33,659 bases of DNA from an uncultured Blautia sp. (lineage in GTDB: Bacteria > Bacillota > Clostridia > Lachnospirales > Lachnospiraceae). The stretch spans positions 1 to 33,659 of the forward strand of contig CAMOUV010000002.1 of the NCBI GenBank assembly GCA_946626695.1. The letters are read 5' to 3'. Below the pieces are notes generated by a model that saw nothing but the letters and a program-made list of their open reading frames with translations, ran no database searches and was not told the origin of the DNA. How positions within the stretch are numbered: position 1 is the first letter of the stretch; each line of letters begins with the position of its first letter. Shown here piece after piece: positions 1 to 8,746 of this stretch. The position numbers were made by a program, and so were the translations under genes.

Positions 1-63
1 TGCAACGATGGATTCCGGCCGGTGAGCTTTCTGCTGGAGACGATGGACGAGGAGACGGAATAG
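1..63 (+). CDS. C-terminal end of an unidentified CDS (partial, runs off the left edge)
   Basis: Frame 1 reads CNDGFRPVSFLLETMDEETE* with TAG at 61-63. Too short to identify. Confidence 0.45.
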   Translation, partial: CNDGFRPVSFLLETMDEETE

Positions 64-90
64 GGAGACAGAACAGAACGGATACGAAAA

Positions 91-177
91 ATGATCAAAA
101 ACATTGTATTTGATATATTTATGCCCTGTGGCCGCCGATCTGCTGGTTTCTTTCTATTGCGGTACTTCCTCGCATGA
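91..177 (+). pseudogene. Possible remnant of a HAD-superfamily hydrolase 5' end
   Basis: ATG at 91 gives MIKNIVFDI, then unrelated FMPCGRRSAGFFLLRYFLA*. MIKNIVFDI is the classic HAD motif I start (usually followed by GNVL/GGVL). The match stops where the convergent polymerase ORF ends (119). Confidence 0.4.
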
Positions 178-1516
178 AGTTGAACCCGCGAAGCAGGGAG
201 TTGGCTCCGTGTTTCCGGCGTACTTCCAGCAGGGCCTGCTGCAGATTCCGCTCTTTTGCCAGGGCCTCATAGTCGGTGAACAGATCCAGCTGGCACATTT
301 CGGTTTCGTCCCGGGTGTCCTGGGCGGTGATGCCGATTTTCCGGATCAGGAGGCGCGGATCCACCCTTTTTGTAAAGGCATCCAGAAGCAGTGAAAGGAT
401 CTGCTGATTGCTGTTTGTCCGTGTCCTGAGCTTAAAGCTTGCACCGGCGTGGCAGGGATGCATCCGACCGTAAAAATCCAGTGTGACCGGACCCTCGTAA
501 TCCGGGTTTTTCTCCAGACTTTCCGGATCAAAGCTTACCCAGAATGAAAGTCCGCCTGCCGTCAGATTCTGAGAGAGAAGATCGGTTGCCAGAAGGTCGG
601 CCATTTCCGTGAAAACCAGTCGGGCTTCGTCATATTTGTACGGGCGGGGAAGCACCTGGCCTTTGGAAAGAGAATGATTTTTGTTTTTGTATCCTTTGAT
701 ATCGCTCATGAGGCACGGATCGATCCCCCAGACATGGTCAAGAAAGATTTCCGCGTTGATTCCGAACATTCGGTAAAACGGACGTTCATCGTAGAGAGCG
801 GCGTTTGCCACATCGCCCAAAGTATACATGGCATTCTTCTGCAGTTTCCGGGCGGTACCCGGCCCGATCATCCAGAAATCCGTCAGTGGACGATGGTCCC
901 ACAGCAGAAGCTTGTACAGGTCTTCGTTCAGCTCTGCGATCCGGACGCCGTCCTGATCCGCCGGTACCTTTTTGGCAACGATGTCCATTCCGACTTTTGC
1001 GAGGTACAGATTGGGGCCTATGCCGACGGTGGCGGTAATGCCGGTTTCTTTTAACACATGCCGGATCATGGTGAGAGCCATCTGGTGTGCCGGCGAGAGG
1101 CCGGCTTCTGCGGCGGCTTCTTCATAAAAATGAAGATAACCGGTAATATCCATGAAGCATTCGTCGATGGAGTAGACATGGATATCTTCCGCTGCGACAT
1201 AATTCCGGTAGATCTCATAGATTCTGGCGGAGATCCGGATATACTCCGCCATCCGGGGAACGGCAATATCATATGTGACCTGCGTATGATGGAGAAGCTC
1301 GTATTCCCGGATGATCTGTTTGGCTTCAAAAAGTCTGGGCCTTCCGGGAACGCCCAGGGCTTTCAGCGCGGGTGAAACGGCAAGAACGATGGTCTTGTCG
1401 GTACGGCTGTTATCCGCGACGAGAAGCCGGGCTCTCAGCGGATCATATCCTCTTGCCACGCATTCGACGGATGCATAGTAGGATTTTAAATCGATGCAGA
1501 TGAATGTTCTGTCCAT
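119..1516 (-). CDS. Y-family (DinB/UmuC-like) translesion DNA polymerase
   Basis: MDRTFICIDLKSYYASVECVARG..., YSIDECFMDITGY, TVGIGPNLYLAKVGMDIVAKK. Start placed at 1516 rather than 1591 because the longer form overlaps the upstream gene. Confidence 0.92.
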   Translation of the reverse strand: MDRTFICIDLKSYYASVECVARGYDPLRARLLVADNSRTDKTIVLAVSPALKALGVPGRPRLFEAKQIIREYELLHHTQVTYDIAVPRMAEYIRISARIYEIYRNYVAAEDIHVYSIDECFMDITGYLHFYEEAAAEAGLSPAHQMALTMIRHVLKETGITATVGIGPNLYLAKVGMDIVAKKVPADQDGVRIAELNEDLYKLLLWDHRPLTDFWMIGPGTARKLQKNAMYTLGDVANAALYDERPFYRMFGINAEIFLDHVWGIDPCLMSDIKGYKNKNHSLSKGQVLPRPYKYDEARLVFTEMADLLATDLLSQNLTAGGLSFWVSFDPESLEKNPDYEGPVTLDFYGRMHPCHAGASFKLRTRTNSNQQILSLLLDAFTKRVDPRLLIRKIGITAQDTRDETEMCQLDLFTDYEALAKERNLQQALLEVRRKHGANSLLRGFNFMRGSTAIERNQQIGGHRA

Positions 1517-1523
1517 AACGGTC

Positions 1524-2057
1524 TCAGACGGAGTCGGCCCGGTCTTCGATGGTCCCGAGAAAGCCTGACTTGGGAAAATAGGGGAGGTCAAAGCGGTTTC
1601 CGGCCCGGTTCATATTCAGGTATTTTACCATCAGCAGGTTTACATTGACATCCAGGATGGATGCGATCTGCAGAACGTCATATCCTTCGTTCATCTTTTC
1701 CAGCAGTTCTTTTTCATCGATCAGAAGATCGGCGGCAAACTGATTGGCCTCCAGTTCTCTCTGATCCGTGATATCGAAGATTTCCATTTCCATAAGATAA
1801 TCCCGCCGGGTGAGAGCATCCCTGTGGAGAAGAAGATGGCCCAGCTCGTGGGCACAGGTCATTTTCTGCATCTGCGGGCTCATATTCTGGCTGATGAAGA
1901 TGAATCCGTTGTTCAGAAGAATTTTACAGAATCCCTTTTGCTTCCGGGTATCAATGTATTTTACGCTGAAGCCGAGAGCGCGGGCAAGCTGAAACGGGTC
2001 CCGGGTCTGGTATTCTGCGATCAGATGTACGGCCGGGGAAGGTGTTTTTTTATCCAT
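1524..2057 (-). CDS. ImmA/IrrE-family metallo-endopeptidase
   Basis: Zinc motif TCAHELGHLLLHRD followed by ELEANQFAADLLI. Start at MDKKTPSPAV (2057). Confidence 0.9.
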   Translation of the reverse strand: MDKKTPSPAVHLIAEYQTRDPFQLARALGFSVKYIDTRKQKGFCKILLNNGFIFISQNMSPQMQKMTCAHELGHLLLHRDALTRRDYLMEMEIFDITDQRELEANQFAADLLIDEKELLEKMNEGYDVLQIASILDVNVNLLMVKYLNMNRAGNRFDLPYFPKSGFLGTIEDRADSV

Positions 2058-2102
2058 CAGCGGTCCCTCCTTCACAAACATCAATAAATGAACGCAGTTC
2101 TT

Positions 2103-2525
2103 TCATACTTCAGAGGATTCTTCTTTCCGGTATCGTTTGTTGACGTATTTCCGGTTGTTCTTTTTGGCTTCCCAGTATGCGTCCTGCATGGCACGCATGA
2201 TCTCGTCCATGTCTTCTTCTTCCATTTTTCCGCCGGCGGCGAGCGCCTTGAAATCCTCGACCAGCTCCCAGGCCTGCCGGGCTCCTCTGTCCCCGTACTC
2301 TTCACTGGTGCGGAGAATAAAGGCGGCATTGCTGTCGAGCAGGACCTGTTCGTTCATGTCCAGGGCGGCCGCCAGCCTGGCATAAGTGCTTTTGCTTTTG
2401 GGCAGACGGGCGCCGGACTCATAGTTCTGAATGGTCCGCAGGGAAACGCCGGAAGCTTTTGCCAGGTCTGTCTGAGACATTCTTTTTGCGATTCGTGCGG
2501 TTCTGATTTTTTCACCCAGGTTCAT
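2103..2525 (-). CDS. XRE-family helix-turn-helix regulator
   Basis: MNLGEKIRTARIAKRMSQTDLAKASGVSLRTIQNYESGARLPKS. Start at 2525. Confidence 0.9.
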   Translation of the reverse strand: MNLGEKIRTARIAKRMSQTDLAKASGVSLRTIQNYESGARLPKSKSTYARLAAALDMNEQVLLDSNAAFILRTSEEYGDRGARQAWELVEDFKALAAGGKMEEEDMDEIMRAMQDAYWEAKKNNRKYVNKRYRKEESSEV

Positions 2526-2559
2526 TGTATTTCCTTTCTGCGGAGGCTGCACGTTTTTC

Positions 2560-2588
2560 TTGACATTTTGCATGGGGTTTCGTATACT
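2560..2588 (+). promoter_or_regulatory. Sigma70-type promoter reading rightward toward proA
   Basis: TTGACA (2560-2565), N17, TATACT (2583-2588). Confidence 0.65.
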
Positions 2589-2619
2589 GACATACATAAG
2601 ATACGCAACATCTAATGCG

Positions 2620-2648
2620 ATATTATAACGAAAATTGCGGTTTGTCAA
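2620..2648 (-). promoter_or_regulatory. Sigma70-type promoter reading leftward into xre-immA-polymerase
   Basis: Minus strand: TTGACA (plus coordinates 2643-2648), N17, TAATAT (2620-2625). Confidence 0.65.
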
Positions 2649-2698
2649 TACGAAAGATGAATATCCTGCAGAAGAGGAAGAATGCAGGGAGCGCAATA

Positions 2699-2731
2699 AA
2701 AACGGAAGAAGTCAGGATGATCTTCCGTTTT
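2699..2731. terminator. Perfect 11-bp hairpin in the proA leader, terminator or attenuator-like in either direction
   Basis: AAAACGGAAGA ... TCTTCCGTTTT flanked by A and T runs. Confidence 0.5.
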
Positions 2732-2820
2732 GGAAAATGCAGATAATGCGTAAGTCTGACAGACTAAAGTATACAACGGTATACAACGGGATTATTGCTT
2801 TGCAGGACGGGAGGAACGCC

Positions 2821-4107
2821 ATGAATATCAGGGAAGAAGTATATCAGATGAAGCAGGTTTCGCCGCTTCTGGCAGCATCGGACGGGGAGCAGCGGAATGA
2901 AGCGCTGAAAAGAATCGCAGAGCTTCTTGCCGGACACAAAGAAGAAATATTTGCCGAAAACCGGAAGGATCTGGCTGCGGCGGAGCAAGCCGGAATTTCC
3001 CCGGCCGTAGTCAAACGGCTGAAATTTGATGAGGGAAAGCTTTCCGCCTCCGTGCAGGGGATCGCACAGCTGACAGATCTTCCGGATCCCCTGAACCGGG
3101 TGACGCTGGACCGGAATCTGGACGAAGGGCTGCGTCTGATGCGCGTGACCTGCCCCATCGGCGTGATCGGCGTGATCTTTGAGGCACGGCCCGATGCGTT
3201 GATCCAGATCTCCTCCCTTTGCCTTAAGAGCGGCAACTGTGCGGTCCTGAAGGGCGGAAAGGAGACGACGCACACCAACCGGATCCTGTTCCGGTATATC
3301 CGGGAAGGCCTTGTGAAAGCCGGTCTTCCGGAAAAGTGCATGCTTCAGGCAGAGCAGCATCAGGAGATCGACGAGCTGCTGAAATGCGATGACTGCGTGG
3401 ATCTTCTGATCCCCAGAGGCTCCAATGCCTTCGTGCGTTATATCATGGATAATACCCGGATTCCGGTGATGGGCCATGCGGACGGCCTTTGTCATATCTA
3501 TGTGGACAAGGACGCAGACCAGGAGAAGGCACTCCGGATCATCGTGGATGCAAAGACCCAGTACACGGCGGCATGCAATGCGGTGGAGACCCTGCTGATC
3601 CATAAGGACATCGCCGCGGATTTCATACCGAAGCTTTCGGAGGTGCTTTCGAAGGAGCATGTGGCCCTGCGGGGAACGGAGGCCGTCACGCGCCTGACCG
3701 GGGGAGAGCCTGTGGAAATACAGGATTTCCGGGAGTATCTGGATCTGATCGTCTCTGCGGCAGTGGTGGAAGATGAAGACGAGGCGATCCGTCATATCAA
3801 CACCTATGGATCGCATCACACGGACGCGATCATAACGGAAGATCCGGAGGCGGCGGAGCGCTTTATGACGCTTGTGGATTCCGCCGGGGTCTACCAGAAC
3901 TGCTCGACCCGTTTTGCGGATGGCTTCCGGTATGGCTTTGGCGCCGAGGTCGGCATCAGTACGGGAAAGATCCACGCCCGGGGACCGGTGGGCCTGCAGG
4001 GCCTCGTGACGTACAAATACAGGCTGTACGGAGATGGACAGATCGTCGGAGACTATGCCTCCGGTGTGAGGCAGTTCCATTTCCGGGACAATAATAAAAC
4101 GGAGTGA
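2821..4107 (+). CDS. proA: Gamma-glutamyl phosphate reductase (glutamate-5-semialdehyde dehydrogenase)
   Basis: MNIREEVYQMKQVSPLLA..., FEARPDALIQISSLCLKSGNCAVLKGGKE, STRFADGFRYGFGAEVGISTGKIHARGPVGLQGL. Confidence 0.95.
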   Translation: MNIREEVYQMKQVSPLLAASDGEQRNEALKRIAELLAGHKEEIFAENRKDLAAAEQAGISPAVVKRLKFDEGKLSASVQGIAQLTDLPDPLNRVTLDRNLDEGLRLMRVTCPIGVIGVIFEARPDALIQISSLCLKSGNCAVLKGGKETTHTNRILFRYIREGLVKAGLPEKCMLQAEQHQEIDELLKCDDCVDLLIPRGSNAFVRYIMDNTRIPVMGHADGLCHIYVDKDADQEKALRIIVDAKTQYTAACNAVETLLIHKDIAADFIPKLSEVLSKEHVALRGTEAVTRLTGGEPVEIQDFREYLDLIVSAAVVEDEDEAIRHINTYGSHHTDAIITEDPEAAERFMTLVDSAGVYQNCSTRFADGFRYGFGAEVGISTGKIHARGPVGLQGLVTYKYRLYGDGQIVGDYASGVRQFHFRDNNKTE

Positions 4108-4110
4108 AGA

Positions 4111-4593
4111 ATGAAAAACAATGACAAAACCAATGTGATGCGGGTGCTGGATGGGAAAAAGATCGCTTACGCCAGCCACACCTATGAACCGGATCCCACA
4201 AAGAGCGGAGAAGAGATCGCCGCGATCCTTCATGAGGAGGCGGACCATGTCTTTAAGACGCTGGTCACACAGGGAAAATCCGGACAGTATTATGTGTTTG
4301 TCATACCGGTAAAGGAAGAATTGGATCTGAAAAAAGCGGCCCGGACAGCCGGCGAAAAGTCCATCAGCATGATCCGGCAGAAGGAACTGCTTCCGCTGAC
4401 CGGATATGTGCATGGCGGCTGTTCGCCCATCGGTATGAAAAAACATTTTCCTACTTTCATTCATGAAACTGCGGCAGGGCTGGAGAAGATTTTTGTCAGC
4501 GCGGGAAGAGTCGGCTGCCAGATCGAGCTTTCTCCGGAGGATCTGATCCGGACGGCACAGTGCGTGCCGGCGGATCTCATCGCGGTGCCGTAA
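4111..4593 (+). CDS. ybaK: YbaK/EbsC-family Cys-tRNA(Pro) deacylase
   Basis: NVMRVLDGKKIAYASHTYEPD..., DHVFKTLVTQGKSGQYYVFVIPV, GYVHGGCSPIGMKKHFPTFI. Confidence 0.88.
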   Translation: MKNNDKTNVMRVLDGKKIAYASHTYEPDPTKSGEEIAAILHEEADHVFKTLVTQGKSGQYYVFVIPVKEELDLKKAARTAGEKSISMIRQKELLPLTGYVHGGCSPIGMKKHFPTFIHETAAGLEKIFVSAGRVGCQIELSPEDLIRTAQCVPADLIAVP

Positions 4594-4620
4594 CATATAA
4601 TAATTCAAGGAGGAGGGACT

Positions 4621-7416
4621 ATGGCAAAGATTCCCGAGAAATTCAAGAATTACACATTCAATGAAAATGACTTTCTGCCGGAGAAGTACGAGGTGGCCGA
4701 CAAGGAGAAGGAGGAGCTGGTCCGGAAGCTGGCAAAGCTGATCTCGGACGACATCACCTTCCGGAAAGCGTCGGACATCAAAAATGAGGATCCGGATTTC
4801 TGGCTGCTGGACAGGCTGCTGACCAAGGAAGAAGTAAAATTCATGCTTTCTTTCAAGAAAAAGAGAGTTGTGAAGCTGACGGTGGGACAGCTGGCAAAAC
4901 GAAACAACATGACCGTGCAGGAAGCCAAGAAAATGGCTCATCATATCTGCGAGATCGGCCTGCTGGAGTTTGACCGGGAGAATGAGGAGCACAGAAGACA
5001 GTATTTCATTCCCAAATGGGTGGTCGGAAGCGGCGAGTACATGATGATGAACGGGAAGCTTCTGGAGGAGCATCCGGAAGTGGCTACGTTTTTCCATTAT
5101 GCGTCCAGCGTGCCGGTAGGCAAGGTGGCGCATATGGTTCCTCCGGGAGGCGGCGGCCTGGGCATGCACGTGATCCCCGTGGAAAAGGCCATCGATGCAA
5201 CCGGGCAGGCGGTTTCCCTGGAGAGACTGTCTTACTGGCTGGACAAGTATGACAAATACTGCCTGGATGTCTGTTCCTGCAGAAGGCAGCAGAGAATCCG
5301 CGGCGAGGGCGACGGAAACGTGGAAGAATATTACTGCATCGCCGTCGGTGATATGGCGGAATATCTGGTGGCCAGCAAAAAGGATGCCCGGTATGCCACC
5401 TACGACGAGGTGATGGAGGTCCTCCGCATCTCCGAAAAGAAAGGGTATGTGCACCAGATCACCAATCTGGACGGCGAGGGCAAGATCGTCGGAATCTGCA
5501 ACTGCAACAACGCAACCTGCAATGCGCTTCGCACCTCCCAGCTTTTCAACACGCCCAATATGTCCGCCTCGGCATACCGTGCCCATGTGGATAAGGAAAA
5601 ATGCGTGGCCTGCGGCAAGTGTGTCGAGGTATGTCCTGTCGGTGCCGCAAAGCTGGGTCAGAAGCTGTGCCTGCGTGACGGCTCCGAAGTGGAGTATCCG
5701 ATGATGGAGCTTCCGGACACGACCAAATGGGGCCCGGAGAAATGGAATAAGAACTTCCGTGACGATGCCAAGATCAATGTGTATGAGACGGGAACGGCTC
5801 CCTGCAAGACCGCCTGTCCGGCACATCTGGCGGTGCAGGGTTACATCCGTATGGCGGCGGAAGGCCGGTACATGGATGCCTTGAAGCTGATCAAGCAGGA
5901 CAACCCCCTTCCGGCTGTGTGCGGAGCGATCTGCAACCGCCGCTGTGAGGACCGCTGTACGCGTGGAACCATCGACAGCCCGGTGGCCATCGACGAGATC
6001 AAAAAATTTATCGCAGCCCAGGAACTGAAGGAAGAGAACCGCTATATTCCGGAATGTATGAATGATATCGGCAAGGAATGGGGACCGGAATTCAAGGTGG
6101 CTGTGATCGGAGCAGGTCCGGCAGGCCTTTCGGCGGCTTACTATCTGCGTCTGAACGGATATCCGGTTACGGTCTTTGAAAAAGAGAAGGAGCCCGGCGG
6201 AATGCTTCGGTACGGGATACCTTCCTTCCGTCTGGAACGCGATGTGATCCGGGCCGAGATCGATGTGATCCGTGCCATGGGGGCAGAATTCGAGTGCGGC
6301 GTCGAGGTGGGAAAGGATATCACCCTCGATGAGCTGAGAGAAAAGGGGTACAAGGCTTTCTTCGTGGCGATCGGCATGCAGTCCGGCCGCAAGGCGGGGA
6401 TCCCGGGGGAAGAGCACGCCGAGTCCGGCGTGGATTTCCTGCGGAAGGCCAACGAAAGCCAGAAAAAGCTTCTGTCCGGAAAGACCGTCGTGATCGGCGG
6501 CGGCAATGTGGCCATGGATGTGGCGAGAACGGCTCTCCGTGCCGGCAGCGCTTCGGTGGAAATGTACTGTCTGGAGAGTCCGGAAGAGATGCCCGCTGCG
6601 AAGGATGAGATCGCGGAGGCCAAAGAGGAAGGCATCCTGATCGGCAACGGTTGGGGACCGAAGGAGATTATCGTCAAACGGGGAAAAATCAAAGGGATCG
6701 TTCTGAAAAAGTGTACCCGGGTGTACGATGAGGAGCATCACTTTGCACCGGAATACGACGAAGAAGAACTGAAGACCGTCGAATGTGATCATGTGCTTCT
6801 GTCCATCGGGCAGGCACCGGTATGGGGGGACCTGCTGAAGGGCTCCCGGGTCGAGCTGCGTCCCGGCGGGACAGCCATCGCGGATGCGGTGACCCTGCAG
6901 ACTGCCGAGCCGGACATTTTTGTGGGCGGTGATATTTATCACGGGGCACGTTTTGCCATCGACGCCATCGCAGACGGACGGGAAGGCATGGTCAGCATCA
7001 AGCGGTACATTCATCCGGGACAGAGTCTGACCCTGGCCAGAGACCGGAGAGAGTTTATCGAGCTTGACCGGGACGATATCCGGATCGAAAGCTACGACAA
7101 CGCCAGCCGCCAGGTTCCGGGCATGAAACCGGGCGAAGCCGCAAAAACCTTCGAAGATCTGCGCCTCCCGCTGACAGAGGAGCAGGTGAAGGCGGAAGCG
7201 AACCGTTGTCTGAAATGCGGGGCCACGGTGGTGGATACCAACCGCTGCATCGGCTGCGGTCTCTGTACGACACGGTGCGAGTTTGACGCCATCCATCTCA
7301 GCAGGGATCTTCCGCAGAATACCCGTATGCTTACGGCGGAGGAGAGCAAGCTGAAGGCGATCCTTCCTTATGCTCTGAAACGGGAGATCAAGATCAGGAG
7401 AGGGAAGAAAAGCTGA
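4621..7416 (+). CDS. Multidomain Fe-S/FAD oxidoreductase (cysteine-rich N-terminal region, ferredoxin, GltD-like NAD(P)/FAD module, C-terminal ferredoxin)
   Basis: CVACGKCVEVCPVGA; CKTACPAHLAVQGYI...CGAICNRRCEDRC; VAVIGAGPAGLSAAYYL; VVIGGGNVAMDVARTALR; CIGCGLCTTRCEFDAI. Confidence 0.85.
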   Translation: MAKIPEKFKNYTFNENDFLPEKYEVADKEKEELVRKLAKLISDDITFRKASDIKNEDPDFWLLDRLLTKEEVKFMLSFKKKRVVKLTVGQLAKRNNMTVQEAKKMAHHICEIGLLEFDRENEEHRRQYFIPKWVVGSGEYMMMNGKLLEEHPEVATFFHYASSVPVGKVAHMVPPGGGGLGMHVIPVEKAIDATGQAVSLERLSYWLDKYDKYCLDVCSCRRQQRIRGEGDGNVEEYYCIAVGDMAEYLVASKKDARYATYDEVMEVLRISEKKGYVHQITNLDGEGKIVGICNCNNATCNALRTSQLFNTPNMSASAYRAHVDKEKCVACGKCVEVCPVGAAKLGQKLCLRDGSEVEYPMMELPDTTKWGPEKWNKNFRDDAKINVYETGTAPCKTACPAHLAVQGYIRMAAEGRYMDALKLIKQDNPLPAVCGAICNRRCEDRCTRGTIDSPVAIDEIKKFIAAQELKEENRYIPECMNDIGKEWGPEFKVAVIGAGPAGLSAAYYLRLNGYPVTVFEKEKEPGGMLRYGIPSFRLERDVIRAEIDVIRAMGAEFECGVEVGKDITLDELREKGYKAFFVAIGMQSGRKAGIPGEEHAESGVDFLRKANESQKKLLSGKTVVIGGGNVAMDVARTALRAGSASVEMYCLESPEEMPAAKDEIAEAKEEGILIGNGWGPKEIIVKRGKIKGIVLKKCTRVYDEEHHFAPEYDEEELKTVECDHVLLSIGQAPVWGDLLKGSRVELRPGGTAIADAVTLQTAEPDIFVGGDIYHGARFAIDAIADGREGMVSIKRYIHPGQSLTLARDRREFIELDRDDIRIESYDNASRQVPGMKPGEAAKTFEDLRLPLTEEQVKAEANRCLKCGATVVDTNRCIGCGLCTTRCEFDAIHLSRDLPQNTRMLTAEESKLKAILPYALKREIKIRRGKKS

Positions 7417-7421
7417 GGAAT

Positions 7422-8108
7422 ATGGATATTCTGAACGTAAAAGCAAATTTGATTGAAGACAATGACACGGAGGCTGCGGTTCTCCGGAAAAAGCTGGAGG
7501 AGAACCGGACATTTCTGGTAAATCTGATGGGATCTCCCGGTGCCGGGAAAACATCGGTCCTTACGGAGACGATCCGGCAGCTGAAAGACCGGTATGCCAT
7601 CGGAGTGATGGAAGCGGACGTGGATTCGGATGTGGATGCGCGGAAAATGGAGGAGCTCGGTGTGCGGACGATTCAGCTGCACACCGGCGGTTCCTGTCAC
7701 ATGGACGCAAGAATGACCGGGGACGGCCTGTCGGCCATGGGATGCGGGGATCTGGATCTGGTATTTCTGGAAAATGTGGGAAATCTGGTGTGCCCCGCGG
7801 AATTTGACGTGGGCGCGGCGCTGCGGGTCATGATCCTGTCGGTCCCCGAGGGAGACGACAAGCCTCTCAAATATCCGCTGATGTTTACGGTTTCGGACTG
7901 TATGCTGGTCAACAAGACAGATACGGCAGAGATTTTCGATTTTGACATGGACCGCTGTATTGCGAATGTCCGGAGACTGAACCGGGAGATGCCGGTGTTC
8001 CCCGTGGCAGCAGTGCATGGACAGGGGATCGCGGAATGGGCGGAATGGCTTTCCGGGAGAATGGAGGCCTGGCGCAAGGGTCTGGAGGAGGACGGAAAAT
8101 GCCGGTGA
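7422..8108 (+). CDS. hypB: HypB-family nickel-incorporation GTPase, copy 1
   Basis: Walker A NLMGSPGAGKTSVL, ADVDSDVDA, GGSCHMDARM, FLENVGNLVCPAEFDVG, SVPEGDDKPLKYP. Confidence 0.9.
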   Translation: MDILNVKANLIEDNDTEAAVLRKKLEENRTFLVNLMGSPGAGKTSVLTETIRQLKDRYAIGVMEADVDSDVDARKMEELGVRTIQLHTGGSCHMDARMTGDGLSAMGCGDLDLVFLENVGNLVCPAEFDVGAALRVMILSVPEGDDKPLKYPLMFTVSDCMLVNKTDTAEIFDFDMDRCIANVRRLNREMPVFPVAAVHGQGIAEWAEWLSGRMEAWRKGLEEDGKCR

Positions 8109-8746
8109 CGATTGAACTGCATAAAACGATAACCGCTTCCAATGATGCGGATGCCCGGGCCCTTCGGGAGGAACTGAGCCGGAAGGGGATCCTTCTGGTC
8201 AACCTGATGAGTTCGCCCGGAAGCGGAAAAACGACGCTTCTGTCCAGAACGATCCGGGATCTTCCGGAGATTTCCATTGCGGTTCTGGAGGCGGATATTG
8301 ATTCGGACGTGGACGCCGGCCGGATCGAACGTCTCGGAGCCAGAGCCCTGCAGCTCCACACGGACGGAATGTGTCATGTGGATGCCGGGATGACTGCCCG
8401 GGGGCTGGAAGTGTTGGGGGAGGAAGGCAGCGATATCGTGTTCCTGGAGAATGTGGGAAACCTGATCTGCCCTGCCGAGTTTGATACCGGTGCCCATAAA
8501 AATGTGATGCTTCTGTCGGTCCCGGAGGGGGATGACAAGCCCCTCAAATATCCGCTGATGTTCCGGAAAAGCGATGCCCTTTTGATCACCAAGACGGATG
8601 CGCTGCCTTTCTTCACCTTTGACACGGAGGCGGCGGTCCGAAGAGCCCGAAGGCTGAATCCGGACATCCGTATTTTCTGCGTTTCCGCCAAAACGGGAGA
8701 AGGGATGGCGGACTGGGAGGAGTGGCTTTTGTCATGCATGAACTAG
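8099..8746 (+). CDS. hypB: HypB-family nickel-incorporation GTPase, copy 2
   Basis: NLMSSPGSGKTTLL, ADIDSDVDAGRI, DGMCHVDAGM, FLENVGNLICPAEFDTG, SVPEGDDKPLKYP. Start 8099 overlaps the copy 1 stop. Confidence 0.9.
   Translation: MPVTIELHKTITASNDADARALREELSRKGILLVNLMSSPGSGKTTLLSRTIRDLPEISIAVLEADIDSDVDAGRIERLGARALQLHTDGMCHVDAGMTARGLEVLGEEGSDIVFLENVGNLICPAEFDTGAHKNVMLLSVPEGDDKPLKYPLMFRKSDALLITKTDALPFFTFDTEAAVRRARRLNPDIRIFCVSAKTGEGMADWEEWLLSCMN

Noticed and set aside
119-2525. Prophage or integrative element
   Set aside because: The XRE/ImmA pair is common on ICEs and phages, but no integrase, att-like repeat or structural gene is present in the window.
2769-2788. CRISPR-like repeat
   Set aside because: Only two adjacent 10-bp units with no spacers; no array or cas genes anywhere in the window.
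2764-7554. 1596-aa minus-strand ORF
   Set aside because: Antisense to proA, ybaK, the oxidoreductase and hypB, all of which have clear motifs. The translation is His/Arg/Leu-rich with no recognisable domain, a typical shadow ORF in codon-biased DNA.
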